A stretch of DNA of 33,679 bases from Myxococcales bacterium (GTDB lineage: Bacteria > Myxococcota_A > Polyangia > Palsa-1104). The notes below the pieces were generated by a model. It worked only from the letters and a program-made list of their open reading frames with translations. It did no database searches and was not told the origin of the DNA. The DNA lies in assembly GCA_003170275.1 (NCBI GenBank), contig PNAM01000089.1:1-33679 (forward strand). The letters are read 5' to 3'. This document shows, one piece after another, positions 1-6,458 of the stretch. Each line of letters starts with the position of its first letter. Position 1 is the first letter of the stretch. Both the position numbers and the translations under genes were made by a program.

Positions 1-163
1 GCGTAAGTGCTGGGAGCGGGACGTGGCGCCGGCGGAGGAGGCGCGTAGGTGCTGGGAGCGGGACGCGGCGCCGGGTTGTAGACCGGGTGCGGAGTCGACG
101 GAGGCGGCACGTAGCCCGGCCGTGGCTGTGGCGCCGGATTGTAGACCGGGTGCGGATTCGACG
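1..163 (-). repeat. Imperfect 42-bp and 63-bp direct repeats at the C-terminal end of the Pro-rich lipoprotein
   Basis: Bases 1-32 match 43-74 with two differences (offset 42), and bases 71-100 match 134-163 with two differences (offset 63). Both offsets are multiples of three. On the minus strand they encode repeated PRPAPSTYAPPPP and PHPVYNPAP blocks. Confidence 0.85.
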
Positions 164-917
164 CGGGATACCCCGGCCGCGGCGTCGGGTAGCCCGGCGT
201 GCGCGGCGGCGCGGCCACAACCACGCCTGGACGCGAGCCCGGCGGCGCCGGCACGATCGGCCCACGCGGCCCGCGCGAGGTCCCGACCGGCGGCCCGATC
301 ACCACGCCCGGACGCGGCCGCGCCGGAGACGGCGCCCGCCACCAGCTCGGCGACGGCGGCACGAACACGCTGCCACGCCGGCGCCAGTGCCCGCCCACGT
401 AGATCACGAACCCGCCGCGATTCTCGTAGTAGGGCTCGTTCCAGTAGAAGTCCGGATTGGGCGGCGCGGCCCAGCGCCCGCTCGTCCAGCGCCAACCAGA
501 ATCCCAGTTCCAATATCCGTTGATGAACACCGCGCCATAGAACGGCGGCGATCCCTGGGACTCCTCGAGCAGCGGCGGCGGCAGCGACTCGACCGAGACC
601 GGCTCCGGCTCGCTCGACGGCAGCTCGTAGGTGCCGCCCACGTCGGGCGGCGGCTGATACGCGGGTGGCGGCGTGTCGTACGCGGGTGGCGGCGTGTCGT
701 ACGCGGGTGGCGGCGGCTGATACGCCTGTGGTGGCGGTGGTTGATCCGCCTGTGGGGGCGGCGGCGGTTGATACACCGGCGGCGGGCTCTGGTAGGCCGG
801 GGGCTGCTCGATGACGCTCGACTGCGGCGGCGGCCCAACCGGTGCGCGCGGTGGTGGGGCTTCGTCGACGTAGCAGCCGCCGAGCATCAGCCCACCGATC
901 AGGAGCAGTCGTTTCAT
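1..917 (-). CDS. Pro-rich repeat lipoprotein with YXWXXGXW-type motif, C-terminus cut by window edge
   Basis: The frame opens with ATG at 917 and stays open to the left edge, so the C-terminus is missing; at least 305 residues are visible. A strong GAGGAGG Shine-Dalgarno lies 5 bases upstream of the ATG. The N-terminus is a short lipoprotein signal (MKRLLLIGGLMLGGC), so the mature protein should be lipidated on Cys15. Residues about 20-90 are a proline/tyrosine/glutamine spacer with PPPAYDT and PPPAYQP heptads. A compact Trp-rich part near residues 125-180 has NGYWNWDSGWRWTSGRW and GGHWRRRG, resembling the WXXGXW/YXWXXGXW repeat family. The rest is again Pro-rich with repeated PHPVYNPAP and PRPAPSTYAPPPP units. 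The function is unknown. An envelope or surface structural lipoprotein is an inference from composition and lipidation. Confidence 0.8.
   Translation of the reverse strand, partial: MKRLLLIGGLMLGGCYVDEAPPPRAPVGPPPQSSVIEQPPAYQSPPPVYQPPPPPQADQPPPPQAYQPPPPAYDTPPPAYDTPPPAYQPPPDVGGTYELPSSEPEPVSVESLPPPLLEESQGSPPFYGAVFINGYWNWDSGWRWTSGRWAAPPNPDFYWNEPYYENRGGFVIYVGGHWRRRGSVFVPPSPSWWRAPSPARPRPGVVIGPPVGTSRGPRGPIVPAPPGSRPGVVVAAPPRTPGYPTPRPGYPASNPHPVYNPAPQPRPGYVPPPSTPHPVYNPAPRPAPSTYAPPPPAPRPAPSTY
661..723 (-). repeat. 21-bp tandem repeat, about three copies, inside the Pro-rich lipoprotein gene
   Basis: Two identical 21-base units (661-681 and 682-702) are followed by a third that diverges in its last part (703-723). 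The unit is a multiple of three and encodes the heptad PPPAYDT or PPPAYQP on the minus strand. It is therefore a coding repeat that can change copy number in frame. Confidence 0.9.
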
Positions 918-1000
918 CCGAACCTCCTCAAGCATGGACGTACGGCAAACAAACTTATTGCAACCCACCCTGCGTCCGGCGCTGCAAGCAGTAGCATAGC

Positions 1001-1029
1001 TTGACACCCCTCGGGGCGGCGACTATCGA
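1001..1029 (+). promoter_or_regulatory. trpS promoter, leaderless spacing
   Basis: TTGACA (1001-1006), a 17-base spacer and TATCGA (1024-1029). Only 8 bases separate the -10 from the trpS ATG at 1038, so the transcript should begin at or within a base or two of the start codon. No Shine-Dalgarno is present. Confidence 0.65.
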
Positions 1030-1037
1030 TGTGAAAA

Positions 1038-2018
1038 ATGGAAACGGTCTTCTCCGGCATCCAGCCTTCGGGCGGCTTCCACATCGGCAACTGGCTCGGC
1101 GCGGTGCAGAACTGGGTCAAGCTGCAGGACGACTACCGGTGCATCTTCTGCATCGTCGATCTGCACGCGCTCACGCAGCACTACGAGCCGGCGGAGATGT
1201 CCGAGCGGGTGATCACGCTCACCTCCGAGCTGCTCGCGTGCGGCATCGATCCGGCGCGCTCGATCCTCTTCGTGCAGTCGCACGTGCCCGAGCACACGGA
1301 GCTGGCGTGGATCCTCGCCACCGTGACGCCGCACGGCGACCTGAGCCGCATGACGCAGTTCAAGGACAAGAGCGAGCGCGCGCCCGACAACATCAACGCC
1401 GGGCTGTTGACCTATCCGGTGTTGATGGCGGCCGACATCCTCCTGTACAAGGCGACGCGGGTGCCGGTCGGCGACGATCAGGTGCAACACCTCGAGCTGG
1501 CGCGCGAGATCACGCGCAAGTTCAACGCGCGCTTCGGCGAGACCTTCCCCGAGCCGCAGCCGCTGTTCACCAAGGCCACGCGCATCCTCGGGCTCGACGG
1601 CAAGACCAAGATGTCGAAGAGCGTGGGCAACAGCCTGCTGATCGCCGATCCGCCCGAGGTGATCCGCAAGAAGATCGGCAACGCGTTCACCGATCCGACG
1701 CGCGTGCGCAAGGTCGATCCGGGCCATCCGGAGAGCTGTTACGTGTGCGGGCTGCAGGGCTACTTCGCGAGCCCCGAGGAGACCGCGCGCCTGCACGAAG
1801 GGTGTCGCTCGGCGACCGCCGGCTGCGTCGATTCCAAGCGCGCGCTGGCCGAGAACATGATCAACGCGCTCGCGCCGCTGCGCGAGAAGGCCGCCGAGTG
1901 GAAGGCGCACCCCGACAAGATCCGTCAGGTGCTGGGCGATGGCGCGCAGACCGCGCGGGTGATCGCCGCCGACACCATGGCCAGGGTGCGCGAGCGGCTC
2001 GGGCTGCTCGCGCCCTAA
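1038..2018 (+). CDS. trpS: Tryptophan--tRNA ligase
   Basis: Cytoplasmic class I aminoacyl-tRNA synthetase charging tRNA-Trp; 326 residues, usual for bacterial TrpRS. The nucleotide-binding HIGH-type motif is HIGN at 15-18 and the KMSKS loop is intact at 191-195. The tryptophan-site region around 130-152 (AADILLYKA, then GDDQVQHLE) is also intact. The ATG at 1038 gives the family-typical N-terminus METVFSGIQPSG. There is no Shine-Dalgarno; a promoter sits just upstream. Residues 231-266 carry Cys234, Cys237, Cys256 and Cys263 in an arrangement like the [4Fe-4S] site of Thermotoga maritima TrpRS, but the fourth expected cysteine is Ser266. The next gene starts directly after the TAA. Confidence 0.97.
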   Translation: METVFSGIQPSGGFHIGNWLGAVQNWVKLQDDYRCIFCIVDLHALTQHYEPAEMSERVITLTSELLACGIDPARSILFVQSHVPEHTELAWILATVTPHGDLSRMTQFKDKSERAPDNINAGLLTYPVLMAADILLYKATRVPVGDDQVQHLELAREITRKFNARFGETFPEPQPLFTKATRILGLDGKTKMSKSVGNSLLIADPPEVIRKKIGNAFTDPTRVRKVDPGHPESCYVCGLQGYFASPEETARLHEGCRSATAGCVDSKRALAENMINALAPLREKAAEWKAHPDKIRQVLGDGAQTARVIAADTMARVRERLGLLAP

Positions 2019-2426
2019 ATGATCCGACGCCCGATTCTTTCTGTCCTCTGGGTCTTCGGTGGTTGCTTGCTCTTGGGTTTGGGCTGCAACGCCGGGACGC
2101 GTTCGCCCGAAGGGGCCGTGCGCGCGTTCGCCGAGGCGTCCAGCGACGGCGACCGCGAAGGTGCGTGGCGCCTGCTCGGGCCGGCGACACGCGGCAAGCT
2201 CGAGAGCGACGCGCGCCGCGCAGCCGAGCTGAGCGGCCGGCGCCCGCTCAAGCCTGCCGAGATGCTGGCGGTCGGTTGGTTCCCGCCGCGCTTTCGCGCC
2301 GATGACGTGCGCGAGCTCGCGCGCACCGGCGCCGACGCCACCGTCGAGGTCCGCGGCGCCAGGGGCGAGCGCGAGACGGTGCGCTGCGTGCGCGTCGATG
2401 GGGACTGGCGCGTCGAGCTGCCCTAG
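2019..2426 (+). CDS. Small lipoprotein of unknown function
   Basis: 135 residues. The ATG at 2019 follows the trpS stop codon with no gap and no clear Shine-Dalgarno, which suggests translational coupling in an operon. The N-terminus is a signal peptide with a lipobox, LLLGLGC near residues 17-23, so it should be membrane anchored. The rest is a small alpha/beta-looking domain: SPEGAVRAFAEASSDGDREGAW followed downstream by a strand-rich end with VRCVRVDGDWRVELP. This resembles the small NTF2/DUF4878-like folds often found in lipoproteins, where a helix with an 'AV..F..A...GD...A..LL' pattern precedes a sheet. That assignment is tentative and no catalytic residues are evident. Confidence 0.75.
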   Translation: MIRRPILSVLWVFGGCLLLGLGCNAGTRSPEGAVRAFAEASSDGDREGAWRLLGPATRGKLESDARRAAELSGRRPLKPAEMLAVGWFPPRFRADDVRELARTGADATVEVRGARGERETVRCVRVDGDWRVELP

Positions 2427-2436
2427 AGCTGCCCTA
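2415..2436 (+). repeat. 11-bp tandem duplication at a stop codon
   Basis: GAGCTGCCCTA occurs twice in direct tandem (2415-2425, 2426-2436). The first copy holds the last codons and part of the TAG stop of the small lipoprotein gene; the second copy repeats the same codons and stop in another frame just downstream. Confidence 0.9.
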
Positions 2437-2453
2437 GAGCGCACACCAGCTCT

Positions 2454-2462
2454 TGTGATACG
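2454..2462 (+). promoter_or_regulatory. Extended -10 element before the reductase gene
   Basis: TG-T-GATACG: a TGN extension at 2454-2456 and a -10-like hexamer at 2457-2462, ending 8 bases before the ATG at 2471. No good -35 is visible. The position again predicts an almost leaderless transcript. Confidence 0.4.
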
Positions 2463-2470
2463 GTTCGCTC

Positions 2471-3175
2471 ATGGCGGAAGCGGTCTTCCTTCCGGTACCG
2501 GTGCTCGATGCGTGGGACGAGACGCCGGCGCTGCGCGGCGTGCAGCTCGACCTCGGGCCGGAGCTGGCGCGTAGTCACACGGTTCCGGGGCAGGTGATCA
2601 AGTTGCGCGGCAGCGCAGGCGAAGGGCACTTCGCGCTGGCCTCGGCGCCCTGGCCCGATGGCAAGGTGGAGCTCTTGATCAAGCGCGGCACGCCGCTCGG
2701 CGACGGATTGATCGCGCTGGTGCAGCCGAGCGTCATGGTCGAGGCCACCGCGCCATTCGGCACCGGCTTTCCGATCGGCTCGGCGCTCGACCGCGACGTG
2801 CTGCTGTTCGCCGCCGGCTCGGGCATCAGCCCGATCCGCGCGCTCACGCAGCACATCCTCGCGCAGCGCGCGCGCTTCGGCCGGGCCGCGCTGTTCTACG
2901 GCCAGCGCGGGCACGAGGACTTCGCCTACACCGACGAGCACGCGGCGTGGGATCACGGTGGCGTCAAGGTGGTGCTGTGCTCGTCGCAGGCCGGGCCGCA
3001 CTGGCAGGGCGAGCGCGGCTACGTGCAGGACGTGGCCCAGTCGCTGCGCTTCCTCGACTTCGACACCGCGCGCGCGGTGGCCTTTCTGTGCGGCATGAAG
3101 ACCATGGTGAGCGGCGTGCGCGCAGTGCTCGAGCGCGCCGGGATCGCTCCCGAGCGCACGTTCCTGAACTTTTGA
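2471..3175 (+). CDS. FAD/NAD(P)-binding oxidoreductase, ferredoxin-NADP reductase-like
   Basis: 234 residues with a two-domain ferredoxin-reductase layout. The N-terminal half (about 1-100) looks like the FAD-binding beta-barrel, with PGQVIKLRG at 39-47 and FALASAP at 54-60 in the place of the flavin-binding RxYS-type motif. The C-terminal half has the NAD(P) loop LLFAAGSGISPIRA (111-124) and the terminal FLCGMK (205-210) typical of these reductases. There is no 2Fe-2S or transmembrane part, so it probably acts with a separate electron carrier. Its substrate cannot be told from the sequence. The stop overlaps the start of the next gene (TGATG), so the two are probably co-translated. Confidence 0.85.
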   Translation: MAEAVFLPVPVLDAWDETPALRGVQLDLGPELARSHTVPGQVIKLRGSAGEGHFALASAPWPDGKVELLIKRGTPLGDGLIALVQPSVMVEATAPFGTGFPIGSALDRDVLLFAAGSGISPIRALTQHILAQRARFGRAALFYGQRGHEDFAYTDEHAAWDHGGVKVVLCSSQAGPHWQGERGYVQDVAQSLRFLDFDTARAVAFLCGMKTMVSGVRAVLERAGIAPERTFLNF

Positions 3176-3945
3176 TGATGCGCGCCGTGCTCACCGCCTT
3201 GCTGCTCGCCTCGGCCGCGCCGGCCCGCGCGCAGCCCACCGACGGAGGCGTGGCGCCGGCCAAGCCGATCGCCGCGCCGCTCACCTTGTTCGTCGAGCCG
3301 GGTCGCGCCGATCTGCGGCTGATCGTCGGCGTGACCAATCCGACGCTGCAGCAGCACGTCAAGCTGTGGGCCGATCACGTGGTGCGCGAGCTCCTGCACG
3401 AGGGGTTCACCGTCGTCGACGACGTGAAGAAGCCGCACGACGCAGAGGTCAAGCTGGCGATGGCGGTCAACACCACGACGCACGCGGCCAACATCACGCT
3501 CACCATCGAGAACGAGGGCAAGATCGTCGACGTGATCGAGGACGTGCAGCGCAAGCTGTGGCAGAGCGATCTGGCGGTCGGGCAACTGGTGGGCCGCTTC
3601 AACCATTCGCCGGCGATGGTGGCGTTCGGGCTCAAGCACCACGAGCTGCCCAAGATCGATCAGGCCAAGGCGCACCACGAGACCGCCACCCACAAGTTCG
3701 ATCTCGGCGAGTTCGACGAGGCGGTCAAGGAGTGGACCGCCGCGTACGATCTCGATGCCAAGCCGCAGTTCCTCTACAACATCGCCAACTCGTACCGGCG
3801 CAAGGGCGAGATCGAGAACAACGTCGCCGACCTCAAGCGCGCGCAGCACTTCTACCGGCGCTTCGCCGACAACGACAAGACCGCCGACATCAAGGACGTC
3901 AGCCACTCCATCGACGTCCTGCTCAAGAAGCTCGAGAAGAAATAG
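3175..3945 (+). CDS. Secreted TPR-containing protein
   Basis: 256 residues from the ATG at 3175, which overlaps the reductase stop (TGATGATG); the second ATG at 3178 is equally possible. A signal peptide is clear (MMRAVLTALLLASAAPARAQ, cleavage near Ala19). Residues about 35-150 form an alpha/beta domain with LTLFVEPGRADLRLIVG and repeated short strands. Residues about 165-235 look like two TPR units (KFDLGEFDEAVKEWTAAYDL, then PQFLYNIANSYRRKGE). A Lys-rich C-terminus follows. TPR proteins usually act as interaction scaffolds; the partner is unknown. Its stop codon abuts that of the convergent next gene with no base between. Confidence 0.85.
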   Translation: MMRAVLTALLLASAAPARAQPTDGGVAPAKPIAAPLTLFVEPGRADLRLIVGVTNPTLQQHVKLWADHVVRELLHEGFTVVDDVKKPHDAEVKLAMAVNTTTHAANITLTIENEGKIVDVIEDVQRKLWQSDLAVGQLVGRFNHSPAMVAFGLKHHELPKIDQAKAHHETATHKFDLGEFDEAVKEWTAAYDLDAKPQFLYNIANSYRRKGEIENNVADLKRAQHFYRRFADNDKTADIKDVSHSIDVLLKKLEKK

Positions 3946-5190
3946 TCAGTCGCAGGTGGTCTGGCGGCACGCGGCGAACGGCGCGGCGCAGTTCTGCTCG
4001 AGGCAGTCGGCGCACGCGGCGGCGCCGGCGTGATCACACGTGTCCGAGCACGCTCCGCCCGCGCGCCCGCCGCGGCACTTCTCGGCGTCGGCGAGCGCGT
4101 TGGCCGCCGGCGGGCAGCTCGCCGCGATGCACGCCGTGTACGAGTCGGAGTTGTCGTCGGTGCGCGCGTTGCCGAGGCAAGCCAGCGAGTCGCCGCACGA
4201 GGTCGCGCCCGAGCCCACGTGCACCGCCGCCAGATCGCTGGTGTAGAAGTCGTCGTCGATCGCGCAGTGCTCGAGCTGCGGGCTGCGCGGGTAGTAGGTG
4301 CCGATGAACATGCACATCTCGTCGCGCGTGCTCAGGCCCTGCAGCACCGTGCGTGGCTCTTCGTTGTGATACGCGCAGCGGTAGTCGACGAAGGCGCCGG
4401 CAGGGAGCGCCAGGCCGGCGCCGAACGAGCGGATCGGCACGTTCTCCCAGCTGTCGTTGGTGTACAGCTGCTGACTCGCGAGCCCCGCGCCGTCGGTGAG
4501 GTCGGCCTGATAGCCGACGCCGCGGCGGTGCATGTGCGACTGCGCCGAGAGCAGCGTGATGTCTTGTGTGATCGGGCAGCGCATGCGCGCCTCGGCGTCG
4601 CCCGGCCCGGGAACCCGGATGTAGAAGTTGTAGAAGAACAGCACGCCGGCCTCGTGGTGCACCTCGGCGGCGGGCAGCGTGTAGAGCGTGATGGTGGCGT
4701 GGGTCTCCACCTGGTTCGGGCTGGCGTTCAGGTAGTGCGCGTTCATGAGCAGCACCGCGCCGCCGGCGACCTTCAGCGCGACGTCGGGCGGTCCGTCGGT
4801 GCCGGTATCAGTCTCGGGTGATTGCGCGCCGCCCACCACGCCGTCGATGTTCCAGTCGGCGGGCGCGCCGTTGGCGCAGTCGAACACCCCGCTCACGTCG
4901 CGCGCAGCGCCGTGCGTGTCTTCGCTGGGCACTTGCGTGTAGGGCGTGGAAAACAGCAGCACATGGTGGCTGCCCGGTGTGAAGCTGGTCGCCTGCCGGT
5001 TGATCCACATCCCCTCGGGCGGCGCGACGAAGAAGCGGCAGCGCTCGATCTCCTGCTGCGAGTCGATCGACGACTGCATGGTCAGCGCGACGGTGGCGCC
5101 CGCCTGCAGGTACGCGTCTGGCGCAAGCGAGGACGATGGCGACCCGCAACCTGACACGAGGATCATACAAAGGAGGCTCAAACGCGGCAT
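3946..5190 (-). CDS. Copper type II ascorbate-dependent monooxygenase-like lipoprotein (PHM/DBM family)
   Basis: 414 residues from the ATG at 5190; an in-frame TTG six codons earlier is less likely because the ATG places the signal peptide correctly. The lipobox LVSGC lipidates Cys15. All six copper ligands of peptidylglycine alpha-hydroxylating and dopamine beta-monooxygenases have clear counterparts. The CuH site is His75-His76 in SHHVLLF and His152 in NAHYLN. The CuM site is His219 and His221 in SHMHRRG and Met292 in DEMCMFIGTYY. The family's YRC segment also occurs (270-272). Family enzymes hydroxylate a substrate C-H bond using O2 and a reductant; the substrate here is unknown. A Cys-rich tail (about 332-413) follows. 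It probably shares an operon with the upstream protease (42-base gap). Confidence 0.85.
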   Translation of the reverse strand: MPRLSLLCMILVSGCGSPSSSLAPDAYLQAGATVALTMQSSIDSQQEIERCRFFVAPPEGMWINRQATSFTPGSHHVLLFSTPYTQVPSEDTHGAARDVSGVFDCANGAPADWNIDGVVGGAQSPETDTGTDGPPDVALKVAGGAVLLMNAHYLNASPNQVETHATITLYTLPAAEVHHEAGVLFFYNFYIRVPGPGDAEARMRCPITQDITLLSAQSHMHRRGVGYQADLTDGAGLASQQLYTNDSWENVPIRSFGAGLALPAGAFVDYRCAYHNEEPRTVLQGLSTRDEMCMFIGTYYPRSPQLEHCAIDDDFYTSDLAAVHVGSGATSCGDSLACLGNARTDDNSDSYTACIAASCPPAANALADAEKCRGGRAGGACSDTCDHAGAAACADCLEQNCAAPFAACRQTTCD

Positions 5191-5232
5191 ACGGGCCAGC
5201 GTGAGCAAGCGGCGTACCGATCGGAGTGTGAG

Positions 5233-6330
5233 CTAGATCAGACGGGTGCGACGGGCGAGCAGCGCGAGCAGCGCGAGGCCGAGCACCAGCAGCGCGCCCG
5301 AGCCGCGCGCGTCCGGTACGGTCGAGCAGCCGTTGCCGCCGCTGGTTCCGGCGCGCAGGCAGTACGGATCGGTCCCGATGGTGCCGCAGTGGGTGTTGGC
5401 CGGGCACGAATCGGCCTGGGTCGGATCGCAGGTCGCGGTGCAGTAGCCGCTGTCGCCGGTGAGCGCGCAGGTGTGCGCCTTGCAATCCGAGTCCATCGTG
5501 CAGGTGGCGCCGATCTCGCCGGGAATGAAGCCGTCCGGCCCCGGAACGGCGGGCGGCGGCGGCGGCGGCGGATCGAACTGGTCGATGAACGGCTGCACGA
5601 ACGTGTCCGCGAACACGTCGACGCGCGTGTCGGCGCCGAACATCATGCACCCCTGATCGCCGAACGAGGTGATGCCGGCGATGACTTCGTTCTGCCCGTC
5701 GATCTTCATCATCGCCGGTCCGCCCGAGTCGCCTTCGCAGGTGATGTGGCGGCCGTCGTTGAATTGCAGGAGCAGATCATCGAAGCCGGCCAGGCTGGTG
5801 GTCACCTGGCGCTTGATGCCCGAGGTGTCGTTGGTGGTGCTGATCGCAGTGACGCCGTAGCCGATGAAGCGCACCGGCGTGCCCACCATCGCTTGATCGA
5901 TCGGCGTGCGGTTCATCGTCAGCGGCGTCATGTCGAGCGGATCGACGGTGATCACCACGGCGATGTCGTTGCCGCCCTGCAGGTCCTTGACGTTGAAGTC
6001 CGCGTTGAAGTGGGTCTCCTTCACCGCCTTGAAGTCGGTCTTGCCCGGGTTGTTCAGATCGAGACCGGTGAACACCATGAAGGTGCCGGTCGCGCCGACG
6101 ACCGCGGGATCGACGCAGTGGGCGGCGGTGAGCACGACGTGCGCAGAGAGCACCTCGCCGGTGCACAGCGACGCGTTCTGGCCCTGTTCCTTCAGGACCA
6201 ACACGACGCCGGGATCTCCGCTGTCATTGGTGCCGCCGACGATCGCTTGCTGGGAATCGAGGACGTGCGCCGGATCACGCCCAACACAGGCGACCGGCAA
6301 GAGGAGCAGAAGGCCAAGAAACCGAAACAT
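5233..6330 (-). CDS. Secreted trypsin-fold serine protease with MYXO-CTERM-type sorting tail
   Basis: 365 residues from the ATG at 6330, chosen because GGAG lies 5 bases upstream; the GTG at 6336 would be too close to it. Order: signal peptide (1-15, possibly a lipoprotein signal ending at Cys15), the S1-family start IVGG (30-33), catalytic His71 in LTAAHC, Asp122 in GGNDIAVV and Ser202 in GDSGGP. Then come a Pro-run linker (253-260), a Cys-rich domain (about 275-325) and a C-terminal tail GNGC, then a hydrophobic segment (345-359) and Arg residues (RRTR). That tail is the layout of the MYXO-CTERM signal, processed by a myxosortase to display proteins on the cell surface. By alignment to GDSGGP the S1-pocket position 189 of trypsin is not Asp but about Ile196, so Lys/Arg specificity is not expected. 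Confidence 0.92.
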   Translation of the reverse strand: MFRFLGLLLLLPVACVGRDPAHVLDSQQAIVGGTNDSGDPGVVLVLKEQGQNASLCTGEVLSAHVVLTAAHCVDPAVVGATGTFMVFTGLDLNNPGKTDFKAVKETHFNADFNVKDLQGGNDIAVVITVDPLDMTPLTMNRTPIDQAMVGTPVRFIGYGVTAISTTNDTSGIKRQVTTSLAGFDDLLLQFNDGRHITCEGDSGGPAMMKIDGQNEVIAGITSFGDQGCMMFGADTRVDVFADTFVQPFIDQFDPPPPPPPAVPGPDGFIPGEIGATCTMDSDCKAHTCALTGDSGYCTATCDPTQADSCPANTHCGTIGTDPYCLRAGTSGGNGCSTVPDARGSGALLVLGLALLALLARRTRLI

Positions 6331-6362
6331 CGACACTCCAAACTCCCCCGAGTCTGAAGTGC

Positions 6363-6390
6363 AGGCTACCAGATTTGATCACACGGTGAA
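6363..6390 (-). promoter_or_regulatory. Possible promoter of the serine protease gene
   Basis: On the minus strand TTCACC (6390-6385), a 16-base spacer and TAGCCT (6368-6363). The -10 is 32 bases from the ATG at 6330, giving a leader of about 25 bases that contains the GGAG Shine-Dalgarno. This is a leadered gene, in contrast to many others here. Confidence 0.4.
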
Positions 6391-6415
6391 CAGCCGCATT
6401 CCGACGGCGCAGCGC

Positions 6416-6432
6416 GTCACCGGGTAAGTGAC
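6416..6432. promoter_or_regulatory. Small inverted repeat GTCAC-N7-GTGAC between the PEGA and protease genes
   Basis: Perfect 5-base arms (6416-6420, 6428-6432) around a 7-base centre, 26 bases upstream of the presumed protease -35. There is no T tract on either side, so it is not a typical intrinsic terminator. An operator is possible but unproven. Confidence 0.25.
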
Positions 6433-6458
6433 CAACGTCCCAGTGCTATCCAGCGCGG

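Noticed and set aside
87..1004. Long Arg-rich plus-strand open frame over the Pro-rich lipoprotein gene
   Set aside because: It is antisense to a gene with a strong Shine-Dalgarno, lipobox and family motif; Arg/Pro-rich composition is typical of shadow frames in high-GC DNA.
918..1037. T-box or trp leader before trpS
   Set aside because: The predicted start of transcription is at the start codon, so there is no leader; no tRNA-like stem or antiterminator was seen.
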